A DNA stretch of 7,183 bases from UBA1756 sp045627805 (GTDB lineage Bacteria; Bacteroidota; Bacteroidia; Bacteroidales; WCHB1-69), in the NCBI GenBank assembly GCA_045627805.1, contig JAZQOJ010000197.1:1-7183 (forward strand), given 5' to 3'. The notes beneath the pieces were generated by a model, which did not search any database, was not told the origin of the DNA, and was given only the letters and a program-made list of their open reading frames with translations. Position 1 is the stretch's first letter; each line of letters begins with the position of its first letter. The position numbers and the translations under genes were made by a program. This document shows positions 5,660 through 7,183 of this stretch, piece by piece.

Positions 5660-6985
5660 TCACTTGTCGTATTGGCCCATCGCCAAATATATGTCCGTAA
5701 GCCGTTGCACGATTTCAGGAATTCTCTGATTGGTGACTTGGTTATAAGATTTTGTAATATCGTATGAATCAACATATTGCGCATTCGGATATTGATGTTT
5801 CAAAGCGGGCGCAACGTCGTTGTCAAAATGCGAGACACTCTTGGCACACAAATCGGAATAGACGGCCAGCAAGGCATCATACATCTTCTTATCTTCTTGA
5901 ATATCACCAGCTTCCCCATTCAAAAGCCGCTTTATGCGGGCTTCATATTTCTGATATTCCTTGTCAAATGAGTTCCAGTAAGTTTCACTTTCTCGCTTCA
6001 GGAAAGCACTCATTTCGGCGGTCAGTTCCGCCTTTTTGTATTGCACAACGGTATCGTGAACGACAGTGCCCGGCACATTTGCCGCCGTAGTGTCCTGCAC
6101 ATACAGCGTGTCGCGCATCACAATCAGTTCGCCCCGGTCTATCGTGCCCTGCCGCGACTCAATCGTTTGAACGTGGTTATAAACCAACGCCGAAACGCCC
6201 CCAACGAGCAACAGTCCGAGCAAGAAAAGCGCCGCCACGGTCCATTTCCGCCATTTGGCGAGCAATGCCAACGCGGCAGTCGCATCCGTAGGCCGCTTGT
6301 CGCGGTTTTCCTGTCCGCAGGCAAGTCGCACCGATCGCCAGCCATTGCCCAACCGCAACAGCTTGACTATCTGCGCGAAACTGTACAAATCGGCGCGGGC
6401 ATCAATCTTCACGTCGCCCTTCGTCTGCTCGGGCGCCATATATTTCGGCGAGCCCGCCGGCTGCTTCAAAATGGCCGACGTGTCGCTGTCTCCCAGTCCG
6501 AAATCAATAATTTTAACATTGTTCCCATTGCGGGAAATCAAAATGTTATCGGGTTTGAGGTCTCGGTGCACAATCTGCAAGCCGTGATAGTAAGCCATCG
6601 CCTGCAACAGCTGCCGGGCCAGCTTTTCGCGCACGCTGGACCGCGGCTTCGTCTTCAGAAACTCTGTAAGAGTCAGACCATCAACATATTCCATCACGAT
6701 GCACTCCCCTACCACAGGGACGGTCTCCTTCGAGAAAAACTGCACGATGTTGGGGTGCGACATCTGGATGCCGAACTCAAACTCCTTCGTGAGCAACTGC
6801 AGATGGACAGCACTGTTCCGAAACTCCGGCTTCAACCCCTTCAGTACGAACCACTTGCCGTAACGCTGCGCCTTGTAAAGCACGTTGAACCCACCGGACG
6901 GAATTTCAGAATATTGCGTAAAAATGTCAGAGACATTCACAAATGCCGCCGTGATTTCCCCTGATGTTGAATCGCTGTTTTCCAT
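5660..6985 (-). CDS. Membrane-anchored Ser/Thr protein kinase (Hanks type)
   Basis: 441 residues from the ATG at 6985. A longer reading from a TTG at 7009 adds eight residues but begins within the heptad array, so the ATG is preferred. The cytoplasmic kinase domain covers about residues 28-235. It has a degenerate Gly-rich loop (SGGFNVLYKA, 30-39), ATP-binding Lys49, helix-C Glu68 (KEFEFGIQMSHPNIV), catalytic loop HRDLKPDN (140-147, Asp142), DFG (161-163), APE (184-186), Asp199 (DLYSF) and Arg231 (RDKRP). All key residues are present, so it should be active. A basic KWRK (244-247) precedes one transmembrane helix (about 249-269). Residues 270-441 are extracytoplasmic, with a Thr/Val-rich stretch and then helices. 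This is the receptor-kinase layout and suggests sensing outside the membrane, but ligand and substrate are unknown. The C-lobe is short. No promoter was found inside the window. Confidence 0.93.
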   Translation of the reverse strand: MENSDSTSGEITAAFVNVSDIFTQYSEIPSGGFNVLYKAQRYGKWFVLKGLKPEFRNSAVHLQLLTKEFEFGIQMSHPNIVQFFSKETVPVVGECIVMEYVDGLTLTEFLKTKPRSSVREKLARQLLQAMAYYHGLQIVHRDLKPDNILISRNGNNVKIIDFGLGDSDTSAILKQPAGSPKYMAPEQTKGDVKIDARADLYSFAQIVKLLRLGNGWRSVRLACGQENRDKRPTDATAALALLAKWRKWTVAALFLLGLLLVGGVSALVYNHVQTIESRQGTIDRGELIVMRDTLYVQDTTAANVPGTVVHDTVVQYKKAELTAEMSAFLKRESETYWNSFDKEYQKYEARIKRLLNGEAGDIQEDKKMYDALLAVYSDLCAKSVSHFDNDVAPALKHQYPNAQYVDSYDITKSYNQVTNQRIPEIVQRLTDIYLAMGQYDK

Positions 6986-7000
6986 TCGCCAAGCGTTTTT

Positions 7001-7182
<182 letters not shown>

Positions 7183-7183
7183 T

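Noticed and set aside
6041..6964. 307-codon plus-strand open frame
   Set aside because: It is antisense to the kinase gene, whose catalytic motifs are unambiguous. The long open frame reflects the kinase's codon composition.

Overview
The window looks like part of a Bacteroidetes (probably Bacteroidales) genome. Three things suggest this: a cell-surface protein built from fibronectin-III-like modules ending in a FISUMP domain; promoter boxes of the TTG-N19-TAnnTTTG type; and start codons preceded by A/T-rich sequence without Shine-Dalgarno motifs. No RNA gene, CRISPR array, transposase or integrase is visible.

All three supported genes are on the minus strand, so the window is best read from right to left. 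(1) At 7001-7182, 26 heptanucleotide units run in unbroken 7-base register just upstream of the first gene. (2) At 5660-6985 is a membrane-anchored Ser/Thr protein kinase with a cytoplasmic kinase domain, one transmembrane helix and an extracytoplasmic domain. A strong intrinsic terminator follows it (5482-5522). (3) At 3791-5248 is a 485-residue exported protein of unknown function, with a MORN_2-like region and a short charged coiled coil. It has its own terminator (3702-3737). Two identical 62-bp direct repeats bracket this gene (3559-3620 and 5317-5378), and each carries a TAnnTTTG promoter box. (4) At 2890-3558 is a gene-poor region with a good promoter (3278-3307) and a 123-nt nested imperfect inverted repeat (3089-3211). 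(5) From 2889 to the left edge is a large secreted repeat protein: signal sequence, an N-terminal region resembling a type IX secretion sorting domain, six Fn3-like modules, and the first part of a FISUMP domain. It is cut off by the window edge.

The three genes do not form one operon. The kinase and the 485-residue gene each have a terminator, and the FISUMP gene has its own promoter. They share a cell-envelope theme: one transmembrane receptor-like kinase and two exported proteins. No functional link between them can be shown from sequence alone. The most unusual material is non-coding: the long hairpin, the identical repeats around one gene, and the heptad array.
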